Translations under genes and position numbers: made by a program
Notes under the pieces: model-generated
What the model was told of the DNA's origin: nothing
Database searches by the model: none
What the model saw: the letters and a program-made list of their open reading frames with translations, nothing else
Assembly (NCBI GenBank): GCA_027034965.1
Contig: JALVWL010000202.1
Span: 1-7,678, forward strand
Direction: 5' to 3'
DNA: 7,678 nucleotides
Source of the DNA: Candidatus Omnitrophota bacterium
GTDB taxonomy: Bacteria > Omnitrophota > Gorgyraeia > S143-82
Shown here: piece after piece, positions 5,979 to 7,678 of the stretch
Position numbering within the stretch: position 1 is the stretch's first letter
Layout: each line of letters begins with the position of its first letter

Positions 5979-7492
5979 AGTACTGTCATCCTGAAATTCA
6001 GGGCCTCGAGGATATGGGCATCTTCTATCCTATTACTGGCCGCAAGATCCGCTATAGTGCGAGCAGTCTTTATTACCTTATTGTATGCCCTTGCAGAAAG
6101 GGCAAATGAATCCACTGCCTTGCGCAATATAGACTCAGCCGATTTAGAGAGACGAGCATATCTTTTTACATCCCTATCCCGCATCTGAGAATTCAACCGG
6201 ATACCTGTACCATCAAATCTCTCTAGCTGCATACGCCTCGCCGCCTCAACCCTCTGTCTTATCTGGATAGATGATTCACAGGCATCTTCATTCTCGCCAT
6301 AGAGGTCCTTTGCATCTATATCAGAAACATATACCTGCAAATCTATCCTGTCCAATAAAGGACCAGAGACCTTTCGCATATATCGCTGGATACTATAGGG
6401 AGAACAATTGCATTCCTTTCTCTTGCTACCATAGTAGCCACAAGGGCAGGGATTCATCGCACAAACAAATATAAACCTCGCAGGAAAGACAGACGTATAG
6501 CCAGCCCTGGATATCCGCACCAAACCCTCCTCTAACGGCTCACGCAGGGCCTCTATGACATCCCTGCGAAACTCCGGCAGCTCATCCAGGAACAAGACTC
6601 CATTATGGGCCAGGCTTATCTCACCTGGAGAAGGGGGATTGCCCCCACCTATGATAGAGACCGCACTACTGGTGTGGTGCGGACTACGGATTGGAGGGAA
6701 AAGCACAAGATTCCCTTTCAACAAACCCGCTATGCTATGGATACGTGTAGTCTCAATAACCTCATCCAGAGAAAGCCTCGGCATTATTGTCGGAATCCTC
6801 TTGGCAATCATTGTCTTCCCTGAACCCGGAGGACCTATCATCAAAAAATTGTGTCCTCCAGCTGCACATATCTCAGCTGCCCGCTTGGCCAGCCTTTGAC
6901 CTTTCACATCACTAAAATCCAGGGAATGCCACAAACCCTGTTCCCAGAGGCCATCTCTATCTATGTGCGCAAACTCCAATCCATCTGGATAGCTGCGAAC
7001 CACATCCACTGCCTCTATCAATGACCTCACCCCAATGACCCTGGCATCTTCTACCAAGGCTGCCTCCAACTCATTTTCCTTCGGTAAAAGCAGGATCTTA
7101 TCTCCTCTGACACTATCGGCTATGGCCAATGCCCCTTTAATCGGTCTGAGATTCCCATCTAGAGAAAGTTCACCTACTGCCAAAAAATGGGATAACAACT
7201 CAGGTTCGAACAATCCCTGGTAAGCAAGGACAGCCAGTGCAATTGGCAGATCAAAGAATGTCCCCTCTTTCTTTATATCGGCAGGCGCCAGACTAATGGT
7301 CAGCTTATTCTTGGGAAAGCTAAAGCCTGAATTCCTTATAGCAGAACGGATCCTCTCCTTACTCTCTTTTACAGCCGTATCAGGAAGCCCGACCACAACA
7401 ACCCCGGGCAGGCCCATACTCGCATCTACCTCTATCTCCACATCAAAGACTTCGGCTCCGATTATACCAACACTTCTTATCCCTACAACCAT
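5975..7492 (-). CDS. yifB: YifB/ComM family Mg-chelatase-like AAA+ ATPase
   Basis: A cytoplasmic AAA+ protein. In Vibrio, the family member ComM is a hexameric helicase that speeds branch migration when incoming DNA recombines during transformation. Numbering from the ATG at 7492 (505 residues): an N-terminal Lon-like ChlI domain (about 15-170, with VEIEVDASMGLPG, VGLPDTAVKESKERIRSA and LAPADIKKEG), AAA+ core with Walker A GPPGSGKT (220-227) and Walker B LFLDELPEF (about 300-308), the zinc-finger-like AMNPCPCGYYG...CNC cluster (about 345-363), GPLLDRIDLQV, and the C-terminal Mg-chelatase domain with LSARAYNKVIKTARTIADL. The frame also allows a GTG at 7504 directly after an in-frame stop. The ATG at 7492 is preferred because it leaves 17 residues before the VEIEVD block, as I recall for the family, and has a weak GAGTGG eight bases upstream. 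The length is typical. It overlaps rpoN by four bases. Confidence 0.95.
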   Translation of the reverse strand: MVVGIRSVGIIGAEVFDVEIEVDASMGLPGVVVVGLPDTAVKESKERIRSAIRNSGFSFPKNKLTISLAPADIKKEGTFFDLPIALAVLAYQGLFEPELLSHFLAVGELSLDGNLRPIKGALAIADSVRGDKILLLPKENELEAALVEDARVIGVRSLIEAVDVVRSYPDGLEFAHIDRDGLWEQGLWHSLDFSDVKGQRLAKRAAEICAAGGHNFLMIGPPGSGKTMIAKRIPTIMPRLSLDEVIETTRIHSIAGLLKGNLVLFPPIRSPHHTSSAVSIIGGGNPPSPGEISLAHNGVLFLDELPEFRRDVIEALREPLEEGLVRISRAGYTSVFPARFIFVCAMNPCPCGYYGSKRKECNCSPYSIQRYMRKVSGPLLDRIDLQVYVSDIDAKDLYGENEDACESSIQIRQRVEAARRMQLERFDGTGIRLNSQMRDRDVKRYARLSKSAESILRKAVDSFALSARAYNKVIKTARTIADLAASNRIEDAHILEALNFRMTVL

Positions 7493-7504
7493 AACAAGAT
7501 CCAC

Positions 7505-7678
7505 TCAACATTATCAAGCATTAAACCCGGCCACACATCAACATTCTGTCTCCCTTATCCTTCCTCCTCTATGTCTGCTTTTCCCTCATCCATCCTAAAA
7601 ACTTGTGTTGCGTTTTTTTAGCTCTTAGCCTGTCTTTCATATCTCAGACTTATCATCCCGGATTATACATTAGAATCC
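7505..7678. other. Stretch upstream of yifB without a convincing gene
   Basis: All three minus-strand frames are broken by stops within 30 codons. The minus strand has a perfect TATAAT at 7667-7662, which could be a -10 box for the yifB-rpoN unit, but any -35 box would lie outside the window. A purine-rich tract (about 7540-7590) contains GGAGG-like sequence followed only by very short open frames. One minus-strand frame is open from the window edge to a TGA ending at 7653; it could be the last few codons of a preceding gene, but seven codons are too few to name it. I see no hairpin terminator. Confidence 0.4.

Noticed and set aside
7505..7600. Mini open frames after the purine-rich GGAGG-like tract upstream of yifB
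   Set aside because: They encode about 7 to 13 residues with no conserved look and overlap out of frame. Nothing separates them from chance.

Overview
The window reads as chromosomal housekeeping DNA from a Gram-negative, probably anaerobic or facultatively anaerobic bacterium. All seven recognisable genes lie on the minus strand. In transcription order (high to low coordinate) they are yifB/comM, rpoN (sigma-54), a DUF2490-type outer-membrane protein, a stand-alone Lrp/AsnC ligand-binding domain, an rnfB-like polyferredoxin, a DedA-family membrane protein, and clpB, which runs off the left edge. An outer-membrane barrel with a signal peptide and a C-terminal Phe points to a double membrane. 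The Rnf-type five-cluster iron-sulfur protein points to low-potential electron transfer. Frequent ATA and AGG codons and moderate GC suggest a lineage such as Omnitrophota, Nitrospirota or Desulfobacterota. That placement is a guess, not a result.

Right part (7678-4656): about 170 bases without a convincing gene, then yifB and rpoN, whose stop and start codons share ATGA and so are probably translationally coupled. Middle part (4655-2210): a sigma-70-like promoter just after rpoN (TTGAAA-N17-TAAAAT) appears to start a second unit of DUF2490 gene, Lrp-like gene, rnfB and dedA. Gaps in this unit are short (6 to 34 bases between genes as called), and it ends at a weak hairpin plus T-run at about 2170-2193.

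Left part (2169-1): clpB has its own strong promoter (TTGACA-N16-TATTAT), immediately followed by a CIRCE-like operator with one perfect and one degenerate half-site. This implies HrcA-type heat-shock repression. A second perfect 7-bp inverted repeat covers the -10 box and overlaps the degenerate half-site. The leader is about 130 bases long and holds a short unproven open frame. ClpB is visible to residue 666, including the second Walker A motif and the second-ring pore loop. Its last roughly 200 residues lie outside the window.

I see no tRNA, rRNA, CRISPR, insertion sequence or phage signature. The plus strand holds only antisense shadow frames. I do not see a clearly novel system. The points most worth a second look are the clpB control region, the rnfB gene without any other rnf subunit beside it, and the unit that pairs it with an AT-rich outer-membrane protein and a lone Lrp effector domain.
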